Shown: one piece after another, positions 35,108-44,884 of the stretch
How the letters are laid out: each line of letters opens with the position of its first letter
Numbering within the stretch: the first letter of the stretch is position 1
NCBI GenBank assembly: GCA_963722905.1
Contig: CAVROT010000001.1
Location: 62,001 to 126,000, forward strand
Source of the DNA: CAVROT01 sp963722905
Lineage (GTDB): Bacteria > Pseudomonadota > Alphaproteobacteria > Rhodobacterales > Rhodobacteraceae
Length of the DNA stretch: 64,000 bases
Reading direction: 5' to 3'
Notes under the pieces: model-generated
What the model was told of the DNA's origin: nothing
Databases searched by the model: none
Seen by the model: only the letters and a program-made list of their open reading frames with translations
Made by a program: the position numbers and the translations under genes

Positions 35108-35821
35108 TCATCGTATGACACCTTTCGATCGAAGCGATTTTCGGATCGCTTCGATCCTGTCGCCGATGACAGGGTCCGGTTCCAGAAGCGGATTGAGCGC
35201 ATCGTATGCCGTGAGACCGGCGATCAGCGCCTGCGTACCGATATTGACGAAGGTCGTCACCGTGTCCTTGCGGCGGTCTTTGGACAGTTTCTCGAACTTG
35301 GCCTCGGTGAAGGCGATGAGGATCTCCGCGACGTATCGGTCGAACTTGTAGTATCTGATCGTGGGTCCGATGACCGATGGCGGCAGTTCCGCGATCTCGG
35401 ACGCCATGTTGTCATATATATCGTTCCCGCGCTTGACTACGGCCGCCGGCATCGAATGCTCGGCCGGAGCGGCCGTGTCTATGTTGGCCAGTATCTTCGC
35501 CTTGAGCGCATCGACGGTGCCCGGTCCGAACTGATCGAACTGACCCTGGATGCATTCCGCCAATTCGGCGCGGAGCGCGACCAGCAGGGTCCGTCGCCGT
35601 TCCTCCTTGCGGTGGAACTCGAGTTCGCGTTCGGCGCGGTCCTGCTGCCGCCACAGAAGGTAACCGCCCAGGATGGTCCCGCCGGTACCCAGAACCGAGA
35701 TGAGCGCGCTGTAGATGATCTCGGGACGGGAAATCTCGGCTTCGATGTCCGTAAGTACGATCAGGACGGCCAAAACGGCGAGAAAGCCGACGATGACGAG
35801 GAACAGATGCCTGTTCGACAC
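35108..35821 (-). CDS. unknown two-helix membrane protein inside the peptide ABC operon
   Basis: A 237-aa protein that I do not recognise. Two hydrophobic segments lie at about residues 6-24 and 37-57, followed by a charged, arginine-rich helical stretch (RQQDRAERELEFHRKEERRR) that could form a coiled coil, and a mostly helical cytoplasmic domain. Start GTG 35821 with GGTGA upstream is chosen because it follows the permease stop by 5 nt. Codon and base composition look less G+C-rich than the neighbours. It sits between the permease and ATPase genes of an ABC operon where no such gene is expected. Confidence 0.65.
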   Translation of the reverse strand: MSNRHLFLVIVGFLAVLAVLIVLTDIEAEISRPEIIYSALISVLGTGGTILGGYLLWRQQDRAERELEFHRKEERRRTLLVALRAELAECIQGQFDQFGPGTVDALKAKILANIDTAAPAEHSMPAAVVKRGNDIYDNMASEIAELPPSVIGPTIRYYKFDRYVAEILIAFTEAKFEKLSKDRRKDTVTTFVNIGTQALIAGLTAYDALNPLLEPDPVIGDRIEAIRKSLRSKGVIR

Positions 35822-35826
35822 CGCGA

Positions 35827-36822
35827 TCACCGCAGCCGGGGGTTCAGCGCGTCGCGCAGCCAGTCGCCCAGCAGGTTCACCGCCAGCGCCAGCGCCAGCA
35901 GGGTGAGGGCCGGGAAGAAGAGGATCCACCACTCGCCCGAGAACAGGAACCCCTGCCCGATGCGGATCAGCGTGCCAAGCGACGGCTGGGTGGGTGGCGC
36001 GCCGACGCCGAGGAACGACAGCGTCGCCTCGGCGATGATGGCCAGCGCCAGCGATATCGTGGCGATCACCAGCACCGGCGACAGCACGTTGGGCAGGATG
36101 TGGCGCAGCATGATCGCGGGGCCGGACCGCCCGATCAGCTGCGCCGCCTGCACGTATTCGCGCCCCGCCTCGACCATGGTGGCCGACCGCACGACGCGCG
36201 CGAACTGGACCCAGTCGCTCAGCCCGATGGCAAGGATCAGTACCCAGATCGCCATCTGGTCGCGGTACTCCACCGGCGTGATCCCCTTGGCCAGGCCGAA
36301 GATCAGCATCGCCACCAGGATCGCCGGAAATGTCAGCTGCACGTCCGCGATCCGCATGATGACCGCGTCGACGATGCCGCCCGAGTAGCCCGCGATCAGG
36401 CCCAGCGTGATGCCGATCAGCATCGCCAGCGCCACCGCCGCGGCGCCCACGAAGAGCGAGATGCGCAGCCCGAAGAGGATGGTCGAGAACACGTCGCGGC
36501 CTTGGTCGTCGGTCCCGATGACGAAGCTCTCGCCGGTGAAGGCGTTGGGCGTCATCGGCGCGGTGAAGCCGTTCATCAGGTTCAGCGACGATGGGTTGAA
36601 CGGATCGTGCGGCGTGATCCACGGCGCCAGCAGCGCGCCCATCACCAGCAGAACCACCACCGCCGCCGAGACGATGGCGACCGGCGAATGGCGGAACGAC
36701 CACGCGAGGTCGCTGTCCCAGCCGCGGGCGATGCGGCCGCGCGGGCCGGCCAGCGCCTCGGCCGGGCTTTCGCGGGGGGGTGCCGCCTCTGGCGTCGCGG
36801 CGTCGGGGCGGGTGTCGGTCAT
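35827..36822 (-). CDS. dppC: dipeptide/oligopeptide ABC transporter permease, DppC type
   Basis: A 331-aa permease with a soluble, proline-rich N terminus, about six membrane segments, the DDQGRDVFS loop typical of DppC/OppC and an EAA loop near YVQAAQLIGRSGPAIMLRHILPN (shortened in meaning to the ATPase contact site). Its ATG overlaps the stop of dppB (ATGA). The unknown membrane protein gene follows after 5 nt. Confidence 0.88.
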   Translation of the reverse strand: MTDTRPDAATPEAAPPRESPAEALAGPRGRIARGWDSDLAWSFRHSPVAIVSAAVVVLLVMGALLAPWITPHDPFNPSSLNLMNGFTAPMTPNAFTGESFVIGTDDQGRDVFSTILFGLRISLFVGAAAVALAMLIGITLGLIAGYSGGIVDAVIMRIADVQLTFPAILVAMLIFGLAKGITPVEYRDQMAIWVLILAIGLSDWVQFARVVRSATMVEAGREYVQAAQLIGRSGPAIMLRHILPNVLSPVLVIATISLALAIIAEATLSFLGVGAPPTQPSLGTLIRIGQGFLFSGEWWILFFPALTLLALALAVNLLGDWLRDALNPRLR

Positions 36823-37784
36823 GCCGCACGCAGCCGGGGGTCGATGACGACATAGAGCAGGTCGACGGCGAGGTTGATCGCCACGAACATCAGCGAGATC
36901 AGCATGAGGTAGGCGCCCATGACGGGGATGTCGACGAACTGGATGGCGTTGATGAAGAGCAGCCCCACCCCCGGCCACTGGAACACCGTCTCGGTGATGA
37001 TGGCGAAGGCGATGATCGCACCCAGCTGCAGGCCGGTGACGGTGATGACGGGCACCAGCGTGTTCTTGAGCGCGTGGCGGAAGTTCACGACACGCTCGGG
37101 CAGGCCGCGGGCGCGGGCGAAGCGGATGTAGTCGGCGCGCAGCACCTCCATCATCTCGGACCGCACCAGCCGCATGATCAGCGTCATCTGGTAGAGCCCC
37201 AGCGTGATCGAGGGCAGGATCAGCGCCTTGAGCCCGCTTTCGGTCAGGAACCCCGTCGTCCAGCCCCCGATGCGCACCGTGTCGCCGCGCCCGAAGGACG
37301 GCAGCCACCCCAGCTCGACCGAGAAGACGTAGATCAGCAGGATGCCGATCAGGAAGGTCGGCAGCGACACGCCGATCAGCGACACGGCCATGACGACCGA
37401 CGCGGGCCATGTGCCCGACCGTATCGCGGTGAAGATGCCCAGCAGGATGCCGAACCCGATGGCGAGGACGCCGGACACGGCCGCAAGCTCCAGCGTGGCG
37501 GGCGCGCGCTCCATCAGGATGTCGGCGACGGGCCGGCCCTGACGGTAGGAGATCCCGAAGTCGCCCTGCAGCGCGTTCTGGAGGAAGCGCCAATATTGCA
37601 CCAGGAACGACCGGTCGAGGCCCAGCGCCTCGCGCAGGCGGGCGATGTCGGCCTGCGTCCGCTCCTGCCCCAGCATCGCGTCGATGGGGTCGCCGACGAA
37701 GCGGAACATGGCGAACGCGACGAGGCCCACGACCATGAGGACGAGGACGGATTGCGCGACGCGGCGGGCGATGTAGGCGATCAT
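36819..37784 (-). CDS. dppB: dipeptide/oligopeptide ABC transporter permease, DppB type
   Basis: A 321-aa permease with a hydrophobic first helix (MIAYIARRVAQSVLVLMVVG, 20 residues), the RFVGDPIDAMLG periplasmic loop start and an EAA loop near YIRFARARGLPERVV. GAGGG lies just upstream of ATG 37784. The 201-nt gap upstream (37785-37985) shows small G+C-rich palindromes but no gene. Confidence 0.88.
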   Translation of the reverse strand: MIAYIARRVAQSVLVLMVVGLVAFAMFRFVGDPIDAMLGQERTQADIARLREALGLDRSFLVQYWRFLQNALQGDFGISYRQGRPVADILMERAPATLELAAVSGVLAIGFGILLGIFTAIRSGTWPASVVMAVSLIGVSLPTFLIGILLIYVFSVELGWLPSFGRGDTVRIGGWTTGFLTESGLKALILPSITLGLYQMTLIMRLVRSEMMEVLRADYIRFARARGLPERVVNFRHALKNTLVPVITVTGLQLGAIIAFAIITETVFQWPGVGLLFINAIQFVDIPVMGAYLMLISLMFVAINLAVDLLYVVIDPRLRAA

Positions 37785-37985
37785 CGACCGACCCTCGCGC
37801 CCCGGCCCGGCCCGGTCAAGCGGCGACGCGGGACCATCGTATCGGATGGGCACGGCCGGCGCCCATTGGGGCGGCTTCGCCGCGGGCGTGCCCGCGCAGG
37901 CGGCACCTGATGATGGCGACCGGGCGACGACTGCCGCTTCGGAGTGCGGCAAACCGGCGGATACCGCGAGGGACCCGGCCTTCGG

Positions 37986-38720
37986 TCAGACGTCGGAAGG
38001 CAGGTCCAGTGCATTGAGAAACAGCGCCAGGGCGGACGGCCCGATATGCTCGTCCGTGAACATGTTCCAGTCGCCCGTCACGACGACCCAGCCGCTGCCG
38101 ACGCGCTGCACGCCTACGACGGTCCCGCCGCCGGCCGCACGGGCGACCGGTGTCAGGGCCGTGCCGGATATGATGCCCGAGGCCGCCATCTCGAACGGGC
38201 CGACCTTTCCGTTCGGTCCGTCAAGCAGCAATGGCGCCCCGCCCAAGGGCAGACCGTAGTTGCTGGTGGCGAGACCCGCCACGCTTACGCCGAACGGCCG
38301 CAGCAGGTCGTTGTATATCCGATTGGGGATCGGGACGCGCTCGTCGGCGGCATCGTCGTAGGCGACCGCATAGTCGCCGGCCGAGATGAGGACGCCACCC
38401 CCCACAACCCAATCGTCGAGGGCGTTGCGCTCGCCGTCCGTGAAGGTAGGCGCATACCAGTCTATCAAGCTGGTGTAGAACACGTCGAACGGCGCGAGCT
38501 CATCGGGAGAGAGAGCGGTGATGGTCCCGGTGGTGTCGCCGCGGGCCTCCAGGGCCTTGCGAAGGACGTCGTAGTCCGACGAGGTCGGGAACGCCGCACC
38601 GTGCCAATCCTGCCGGTTGGTCGCGAAGGATCCGATGTGAATTCCGTCGGCGGTCGCCACCCCGGGACCGAGGCAGACCGACAGGGCAACGACGCCGCGA
38701 CAGAGCTTCGGGCCGCGCAT
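37986..38720 (-). CDS. exported protein of unknown function in the peptide ABC operon
   Basis: A 244-aa protein with a signal peptide (cleavage near VATADG). The mature part has alternating strands and helices with VFYTSLIDWYAP, LDDWVVGGGVLISAGDY and VTGDWNMFTDE, a pattern like the glutamine-amidotransferase-like folds found in ThuA or DUF4350 proteins, but the catalytic cysteine of that fold is not evident. ATG 38720 lies 21 nt after the stop of the first binding-protein gene. It is the second unexpected gene in this operon. Confidence 0.6.
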   Translation of the reverse strand: MRGPKLCRGVVALSVCLGPGVATADGIHIGSFATNRQDWHGAAFPTSSDYDVLRKALEARGDTTGTITALSPDELAPFDVFYTSLIDWYAPTFTDGERNALDDWVVGGGVLISAGDYAVAYDDAADERVPIPNRIYNDLLRPFGVSVAGLATSNYGLPLGGAPLLLDGPNGKVGPFEMAASGIISGTALTPVARAAGGGTVVGVQRVGSGWVVVTGDWNMFTDEHIGPSALALFLNALDLPSDV

Positions 38721-38741
38721 GATCGACGATGTCGCCCCCCT

Positions 38742-40298
38742 TTATTCCACGCTGACCCAGCGCAGGATGAAGAAGTCGTCGGGGCGCTGCGTCAGCTCGA
38801 CATTATCGCGCACGCCCCAGAGCAGCGGCTGCACATAGAGCGGGACATAGGCCTGCGCGTCCGTGAGGATCTGCGTGACCTCGTCCAGCATGGCCTGCCG
38901 GGCGGTGTCGTCCAGTTCGGACTGGATGGCCGGCAGCAGTTCGTCCACCCGCGGATCCGAGTAGCCGCCGAAGTTCCAGGTGCCCAGCTTGTCCGTCTCG
39001 GTATGGGCGAGGAAGCGGATCGGATGCTCGGCGTCGAAGGTGCCGGGCGACCAGCCCAGGAAATACATGTCGAAATCGTCCTCGCGCAGGCGGGGCCAAT
39101 AGTTGCGCACCGGCATCGCCTCGAGCTGGGCGTCGAGCCCGACCTGCGCCAGCATCCCGACGATGGCCTGGCAGACGGATTCGTCGTTGATGTAGCGGTC
39201 GTTCGAGCACTTGAAGGCGAAGGAGAAACCGTCCGGGTAGCCCGCATACTCAAGCAGGGACCGCGCCAGGTCGGGGTCGTAGGCGGGCCGGGCCACGCCT
39301 TCGGTATAGCCGCGCGAGGCCGGATCGACCAGCTGCGACGACGGTTCGGCCGCGCCGCGCATGATCGTCTGCACGATGGCGTCCACGTTGACGGCATGGG
39401 CCACCGCGCGGCGGACGTCCGCGTCGAGGAACGGGTTGGCGCCCTGGTCGCCGCCCGCCAGCGTGTCCTTGTCCTGCGACAGGCCCAGCATCATCGTGCG
39501 GGCCTCGATCCCCTCGATCATGCGGACACCGTCCTGCGCCTCAAGCCGCGCGGCGTCCTGGATGGGCACGGGGTTGATCATGTCGACGTCGCCGGACAGC
39601 AGCGCGGCCACCGCGGTGGCGGGGTTCTGGATCGGCGTGAAGATCCCGGTCGTCACGTTGCCCCGGTCGTCTCCCCACCAGCCGTCGAAGGCGGTGAGTT
39701 CCGATTTCAGCCCCGGCTCGCGCGTGGCGAGGCTGTAGGCGCCGGTGCCGTTCGCGTTGAGGGTGGCGAAGTTCTCGGCGTCCTTGGCGGGAAGGGCGGC
39801 GCCGTTCGCCTCGGCCCAGCCGCTGTCCATGATCATCCAGTTGGCGATGCTGTCGGGAAAGATCGGCTGCGGCGACGACGTCAGCACGTCGACGGTCATG
39901 TCATCGACCTTCACCACCTCGTCGACGGCGGCGAACCACGAGGCGACGTCGCTTTCTGGCGATGCAGCGCGGGCGTGGCTGAAGACCACATCGTCGGCGT
40001 CGAACGCCTCCCCCCCGTGGAAGGTCACGCCCTGCCGCAGGGTGAAGCGCCAGCCAGCGCCGCCCGGCAACGCCTCCCACGCGGTGGCGAGTGCCGGCTC
40101 CACCGTCATGTCCTTGCCGCGGCGGACGAGCCCCTCGTAGACGTTGTTGAGAAACCCCAGCACCGGCGCGCTGCTGACGGCATGCGGATCCATCGTCTGC
40201 GGATCGGTGGTACCGGCCCAGCGGAACGTCTCGGCGCCCGCCGCGGGCACGAAGGCCGTCACGGCAAGGGCAAAAAGGGGGACGGTGGCACGGCGCAT
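38742..40298 (-). CDS. peptide ABC transporter substrate-binding protein (first copy)
   Basis: A 518-aa SBP_bac_5 protein with a signal peptide (cleavage near AAGA-ETF). Typical blocks are FRWAGTTDPQTMDPHA at the mature start and LRQGVTFHGGEAFDADDVVFS. It resembles the next copy (40403-41995) throughout, sharing for example NDRYINDE and CQAIVGM, so the two are paralogues from a duplication. GGAGA precedes ATG 40298. Two binding proteins for one channel could widen the substrate range. Confidence 0.9.
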   Translation of the reverse strand: MRRATVPLFALAVTAFVPAAGAETFRWAGTTDPQTMDPHAVSSAPVLGFLNNVYEGLVRRGKDMTVEPALATAWEALPGGAGWRFTLRQGVTFHGGEAFDADDVVFSHARAASPESDVASWFAAVDEVVKVDDMTVDVLTSSPQPIFPDSIANWMIMDSGWAEANGAALPAKDAENFATLNANGTGAYSLATREPGLKSELTAFDGWWGDDRGNVTTGIFTPIQNPATAVAALLSGDVDMINPVPIQDAARLEAQDGVRMIEGIEARTMMLGLSQDKDTLAGGDQGANPFLDADVRRAVAHAVNVDAIVQTIMRGAAEPSSQLVDPASRGYTEGVARPAYDPDLARSLLEYAGYPDGFSFAFKCSNDRYINDESVCQAIVGMLAQVGLDAQLEAMPVRNYWPRLREDDFDMYFLGWSPGTFDAEHPIRFLAHTETDKLGTWNFGGYSDPRVDELLPAIQSELDDTARQAMLDEVTQILTDAQAYVPLYVQPLLWGVRDNVELTQRPDDFFILRWVSVE

Positions 40299-40402
40299 TA
40301 CGGTTCTCCGATGTCGGGTTCCGGGCGAGCGTAGGGCATCGTGACGCGGCGTGTCCATATTGGGCCGGCGGCCCGGACGCACCGCGCCCGGGCACACGAG
40401 CG

Positions 40403-41995
40403 TCACTCCATCGTGAAGTACTTGAACTTCGCCGTGTCGTCGGCCGCGACGATGGTGCCGACCCCGGTCTTCATGCCCCAGTTCAGGACCTGATGGTGCA
40501 CCGGAAGATACAGCACCTCTTCCTGCACGACGTCCCAGATCGACTGGATCTCGGCGTTGCGTGCGTCGAGATCGACCTCGGAGGCCAGCGCCTCGATCCG
40601 GGCGTCCAGATCGGCATCGCCGTAGCCGGTGGCGTTCCACGATCCGTAGTCGTCGGTGCGCGAATGGACGAGGAAGTTGAATATGTACTCGCTGTCGTAG
40701 GTCGGCACGCCCCAGCCCAGCAGATAGAAATCGGTCCCGCCGTCGGTGATCAGCGGAAAGTGCTGGGCCTTGGTCTTGGCGTCGAGGTTCACGGTGATGC
40801 CGATCTGGCCCATCATGCCGACGACGGCCTGGCAGATCGCCTCGTCGTTGATGTAGCGGTCGTTGGGGCAGTCCAGCTGGACCGAGAACCCGTCGCCGTA
40901 GCCGGCCTCTTCCATCAGCGCCTTCGCGTCGTCCAGCGTGCCCTCGGGGACGGCGTCCAGCGCCTCGGTCCAGCCGTTGACGAAGGGGGGCATGATGACG
41001 CCGGTAGGCTCCGACTGGCCCCGCATCACGACCTGCTGGATGGCGTCGCGGTTGATCGCCATGTTCATCGCCTGGCGCACCCTCACGTCGGCGAAGGGGT
41101 TGGCCCCCTCCACGTCGTCGCTGTCGAGGTCGTCCGCCCCGACGTTCATCCCGAAGAAGATCGTGCGGTTCTGCGGCGCCGTGCGGACGTCAAGCCCGTC
41201 GGTCCCGCCCACGCGGTCGATGTCCTGCACCGGCACGTCCTGGATGAAGTCGACCTCGCCCGACAGCAGCGCGGCGACGCGCGTGGCGGCGTTCTGGATG
41301 GGCGTGTATTCGATCGCGGTGGGGCCCATGGGGAACTCGTCCATGCCCCAGTAGTCCTCGTTGCGCTGCAGCACCGTCTTCACGTCGGGCTCGCGGCTGA
41401 CCAGCCTGTAGGGTCCGGTGCCGTTGGCGTTCTTGGCGGCGTAGGTGTCCTCGCCGCCTTCGTAGTTCTGCACTTCGGTGGCGCCGTTCGCCTCGGCCCA
41501 GTCGCGGTCCATGACGAGGATGTTCGTCAGATTCTCCGGTATGATCGGGTTGGGGCCGTTGGTCACGATCTCGACCGTCAGGTCGTCGGGCGTGCGCACC
41601 TCGGAAATGGCGTTGAGCAGCTCCTTGAAGTTCGAGTTCGTGCTCTTGGCGCGCTCGATCGAGAACTTCACGTCGTCCGAGGTGAAGGCCGCGCCGTCGT
41701 GGAACGTGACGCCGTCGCGAAGGGTGAAGACCCAGACGTTCGGGTCGTCCTCGCTCACGGCCCATTCGGTGGCCAGCGACGGGACGATGGTGCCCTCCAT
41801 GTCGCGGATGACCAGCGGCTCCATGATGTTGATGGCGAGCGCCGTGGTCGGCCCCTCGTTCTGGGCGTGCGGATCCATGGTCAGCGCGTCGCCGGCGCGG
41901 GCCCAGCGAAGCGTCTCGGCCATGGCGGGCAGGGCGGTGGCGCCCATCAGGGCGGCGGTGAGGGCAAGTGCGGCGGTTCGGGTCTTGGGCGTCAT
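40403..41995 (-). CDS. peptide ABC transporter substrate-binding protein (second copy)
   Basis: A 530-aa SBP_bac_5 protein with a signal peptide (cleavage near AMA-ETL). Mature start LRWARAGDALTMDPHAQNEG and LRDGVTFHDGAAFTSDDVKFS identify the family. GGAGG sits 7 nt upstream of ATG 41995. It is the first gene of the peptide ABC operon and lies 104 nt from its paralogue. The gap to treY (42000-42176) holds two short palindromes (TTTGCC...GGCAAA and CGCGCCC...GGGCGCG, near 42107-42150). Confidence 0.9.
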   Translation of the reverse strand: MTPKTRTAALALTAALMGATALPAMAETLRWARAGDALTMDPHAQNEGPTTALAINIMEPLVIRDMEGTIVPSLATEWAVSEDDPNVWVFTLRDGVTFHDGAAFTSDDVKFSIERAKSTNSNFKELLNAISEVRTPDDLTVEIVTNGPNPIIPENLTNILVMDRDWAEANGATEVQNYEGGEDTYAAKNANGTGPYRLVSREPDVKTVLQRNEDYWGMDEFPMGPTAIEYTPIQNAATRVAALLSGEVDFIQDVPVQDIDRVGGTDGLDVRTAPQNRTIFFGMNVGADDLDSDDVEGANPFADVRVRQAMNMAINRDAIQQVVMRGQSEPTGVIMPPFVNGWTEALDAVPEGTLDDAKALMEEAGYGDGFSVQLDCPNDRYINDEAICQAVVGMMGQIGITVNLDAKTKAQHFPLITDGGTDFYLLGWGVPTYDSEYIFNFLVHSRTDDYGSWNATGYGDADLDARIEALASEVDLDARNAEIQSIWDVVQEEVLYLPVHHQVLNWGMKTGVGTIVAADDTAKFKYFTME

Positions 41996-42176
41996 CGTGG
42001 CCTCCGATGATGGTTGCTGGGGGTCGCGTGGCGACAGTGGCGGCCAGCGTGTCCGCACGGTCCGTGGCGGTCAAGTCCGGGATGTGGCGCCTCGGCCGCA
42101 CGGGTTTGCCGCCCGCCCGGCAAAGTGGCATCGCGCCCGCATGATGGGCGCGTCCCTATGCCGGGGGCGCCGCCGA

Positions 42177-44630
42177 TCAGACCGGGGGGGCGTCCAGATC
42201 GACACTCAGCGGCCATGGCGCGTCGCGGTCGTCGTCGGGCCATATGCGTTGGCCCTGCGGTGTCATGGGCGGTCCGCAGCGCAGCGTCAGCGTGGCGCCG
42301 GCGTGGCTGCGGCGCATGACGAGGGCGCCGTCCTCGGCGCGCTCGGCGCCTGCCGCGCCGCCAGCGAAGAGTGCGGGGCGGGAGCGGCGCAACTGCAGCA
42401 GGGCCCGCGTCAGGCGGACCTTGGCGCCGGCCAGACCCGGGGCGTCCGCGATGTCCGGCAGCGCTTCCCACGCGACGGGCCGGCGGTTGTCGGGATCCGT
42501 GAGGGCCAGCATCGGTGCCTCGGTGCCCTGATAGATGTCGGGAATGCCGGGCATGGCCAGCGCCAGCGCGCGCTGCCACAGCGACAGCGTCGCACCCAGC
42601 GCGGTCAGGTCGCGCAGGCCCCCGGGCTCGGCCCGCCGCCATTCGTCGATCAGCGTGCGGGTCCAGTCCAGTGCAGCCGCCTCGGCCTCTTCGTCGGGAT
42701 GGCTCCAGTTCGTCTCGACCTTGGCTTCGCGCATCGCCTTGGTGACATGCGCGACCAGCCGGTCGGCCAGGTCGGGCGCTTCGGGCTGCCAGATTGCGAG
42801 GGCGGATTGCACGATATACCAGCGCAGGTTCGCGCCCACATCGCCCGCCGGAGGTGCCGTGTCGAAGAGACCGGCAAAGATGTCGGGCAGGTGCGACACC
42901 GCGATCAGCCGCGCGCGCGCGTCGCCCGACCGTTTCGTGTCATGCGACGAGGTCAGCGTGATGCCATGGGGCTGGGTCAGCGCCCGGTCGGCCAGAGCGT
43001 CGGCGAAACCTGCCGCGTCCAGTGTCGCGGTGTCGGGCTCGGCACCCACTTCGTTGGCGGCCAGCAGGCGGTTGTAGCGGAATCCCGCCGTGTCCTCGTG
43101 CGCCTTGGCCAGCAGCGCGCCGGTGGTCTGCTGGAACCGGACGGCCAGCCGCCGCGCGGCGGCGCCGCCGTCGTCGCCCGCCGGCGCGGCGATGACGCCG
43201 GCCAGCCAGTGCACCGCCTCGGGCGACCGCAGGTCTTCCCCCGCACGTTCGGCGACCTCGGCCATCAGGGCCCGGTCTGCGTCGTTCATCCATGGCACGT
43301 CGCTCAGCCCGCCGGCCGCCTCGATGTCGCCGCGCGCCACGGCGGCGTCGGCCTCGCGGTTGCGCCGACCGGTGCCGCCGGGCGCTTCTTCCAAAAGGGC
43401 GGCGGCGCCATACGTGCGGTACCGCGGAAAGGCGGTGAGAAGCGCGATGACCGCCTCGCGCAGCGTCTCGTCCCCGAACTCGGCGCGCGACAGGTCGGCG
43501 GCGTCGCGGGCCAGCCGCACCAGCGTCAGCAACTCGGCCGACAGGTCGCGGCGGATCACCTCGCCCTTGGCGCGGTCCAGCGTGGCATGGAAGTCGCCGT
43601 GGAACCGCGTCCGGTCGCGCCAGTGCGCGTCCAGCCGCGCCAGCCCGTCGGCGTCCGTCAGAACGCGGGCGATCATGCGACCGGCCTCGTAGCCGGTCGT
43701 GCCCAGAACGGGCCAGTCGGGCAGGGGTTCGTCGCCGGTCAGGATCTTCTCCACCCAGATGGGCGTGGCGGGCAGGCGCCGCGCCAGCCGCGCGAGGTAG
43801 GTCGCCGGATCGGCGAGGCCGTCGACATGGTCCAGCCGGATGCCGTCCACGAGGCCATCGTCCACAAGCTCGAACGTCAGGCGGTGCATGTCGCCGAACA
43901 CCGCCTCGTCCTCGACCCGCATCCCGATCAGCCCCGTCACGTTGAAGAACCGCCGGTGCGTGATCGCGTCCCGTTCCATCACCCAGTGGACGAGCTTCCA
44001 GTGCTGCATCCCGTGAACGGCGCGCAGCACGTCCGGCGTCACGTCGTCGGTCGAGGGGGCCGTGCCGGGGGCCAGTGGCAGTGCGAGGTCGTGATAGGTC
44101 ATCCAGCCGCCCGCGTCGTCGAGGCGCATGCCCAGGTCGCCGCTGTCGACCACCGCCTCGAACGGGCCCCCGAGGAAAGGCAGCCGCAACGGCCCCTTGG
44201 CCCAGTCGATGTCGAAATGGCGGGCGAAATGGCTGGACTGGCCGTGGCGCAGAACGTCCTCCAGCCAGGGGTTCTGCGGCACGAAAGCGGTATGGTTCGG
44301 GACGGTGTCGATGATGACGCCGAGGCCCGCCGCGTGGGCTGCGTCCGACAGTGCGGCGAACCCGTCGTAGCCGCCCAGCGCATCCTCGATGCGGTTGGGG
44401 TCGGTGACGTCATAGCCGTGGGTGGACCCCGGAACGGCGCTGAAGATCGGCGAGAGGTAGATGTGACTGATCCCCAGGTCGCGCAGATAGGGGACGCGCG
44501 ACTGGACGGCAGCAAAGTCGACGCCGCCGCGCAACTGGATGCGGTAGGTGGCCGTGGGCAGGGCGGTGTCCGGCACCTGTCGCGGCGCCCTCATGAGCGC
44601 GGCCTCGCGGGGGAGGACGGAACGGGACAT
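42177..44630 (-). CDS. treY: maltooligosyl trehalose synthase
   Basis: An 817-aa GH13 enzyme that turns the reducing end of maltodextrins into a trehalose unit. Seen: PTATYRIQL at the start of the barrel, HIYLSPIFSAVPGSTHGYDVTD (region 1, shortened), DTVPNHTAF, nucleophile region DGIRLDHVDGL, and the TSSHDTKRSGDARAR block specific to TreY. Length is within the family range. The start may be ATG 44630 or ATG 44594; neither has a strong ribosome-binding site. Its usual partner TreZ and glgX are not in this window, so it is a solitary copy here. Confidence 0.92.
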   Translation of the reverse strand: MSRSVLPREAALMRAPRQVPDTALPTATYRIQLRGGVDFAAVQSRVPYLRDLGISHIYLSPIFSAVPGSTHGYDVTDPNRIEDALGGYDGFAALSDAAHAAGLGVIIDTVPNHTAFVPQNPWLEDVLRHGQSSHFARHFDIDWAKGPLRLPFLGGPFEAVVDSGDLGMRLDDAGGWMTYHDLALPLAPGTAPSTDDVTPDVLRAVHGMQHWKLVHWVMERDAITHRRFFNVTGLIGMRVEDEAVFGDMHRLTFELVDDGLVDGIRLDHVDGLADPATYLARLARRLPATPIWVEKILTGDEPLPDWPVLGTTGYEAGRMIARVLTDADGLARLDAHWRDRTRFHGDFHATLDRAKGEVIRRDLSAELLTLVRLARDAADLSRAEFGDETLREAVIALLTAFPRYRTYGAAALLEEAPGGTGRRNREADAAVARGDIEAAGGLSDVPWMNDADRALMAEVAERAGEDLRSPEAVHWLAGVIAAPAGDDGGAAARRLAVRFQQTTGALLAKAHEDTAGFRYNRLLAANEVGAEPDTATLDAAGFADALADRALTQPHGITLTSSHDTKRSGDARARLIAVSHLPDIFAGLFDTAPPAGDVGANLRWYIVQSALAIWQPEAPDLADRLVAHVTKAMREAKVETNWSHPDEEAEAAALDWTRTLIDEWRRAEPGGLRDLTALGATLSLWQRALALAMPGIPDIYQGTEAPMLALTDPDNRRPVAWEALPDIADAPGLAGAKVRLTRALLQLRRSRPALFAGGAAGAERAEDGALVMRRSHAGATLTLRCGPPMTPQGQRIWPDDDRDAPWPLSVDLDAPPV

Positions 44631-44884
44631 CCGGCGCGGCGCCGGCGGGCGGTCTGGTGAGCTGTCATGTGATGATTCCTGTCGGTCGGGGCATCAACGC
44701 CGCGTCGCTGGCGCAGTTCCGGCACCGCCACAGGCGGTACCCGGAGGTCCGCCGTTCCGGCCGTGACCTGTCGCGGTTCGAACGCCAAGACCGTTGCATC
44801 GCGGCGCGCGGGACGACACGGTGCGGCCCGGCGGCCCCGGATACCAGGTCCGGCGCGGCGCGACAGATCGGGAAGGGTCCGGAC

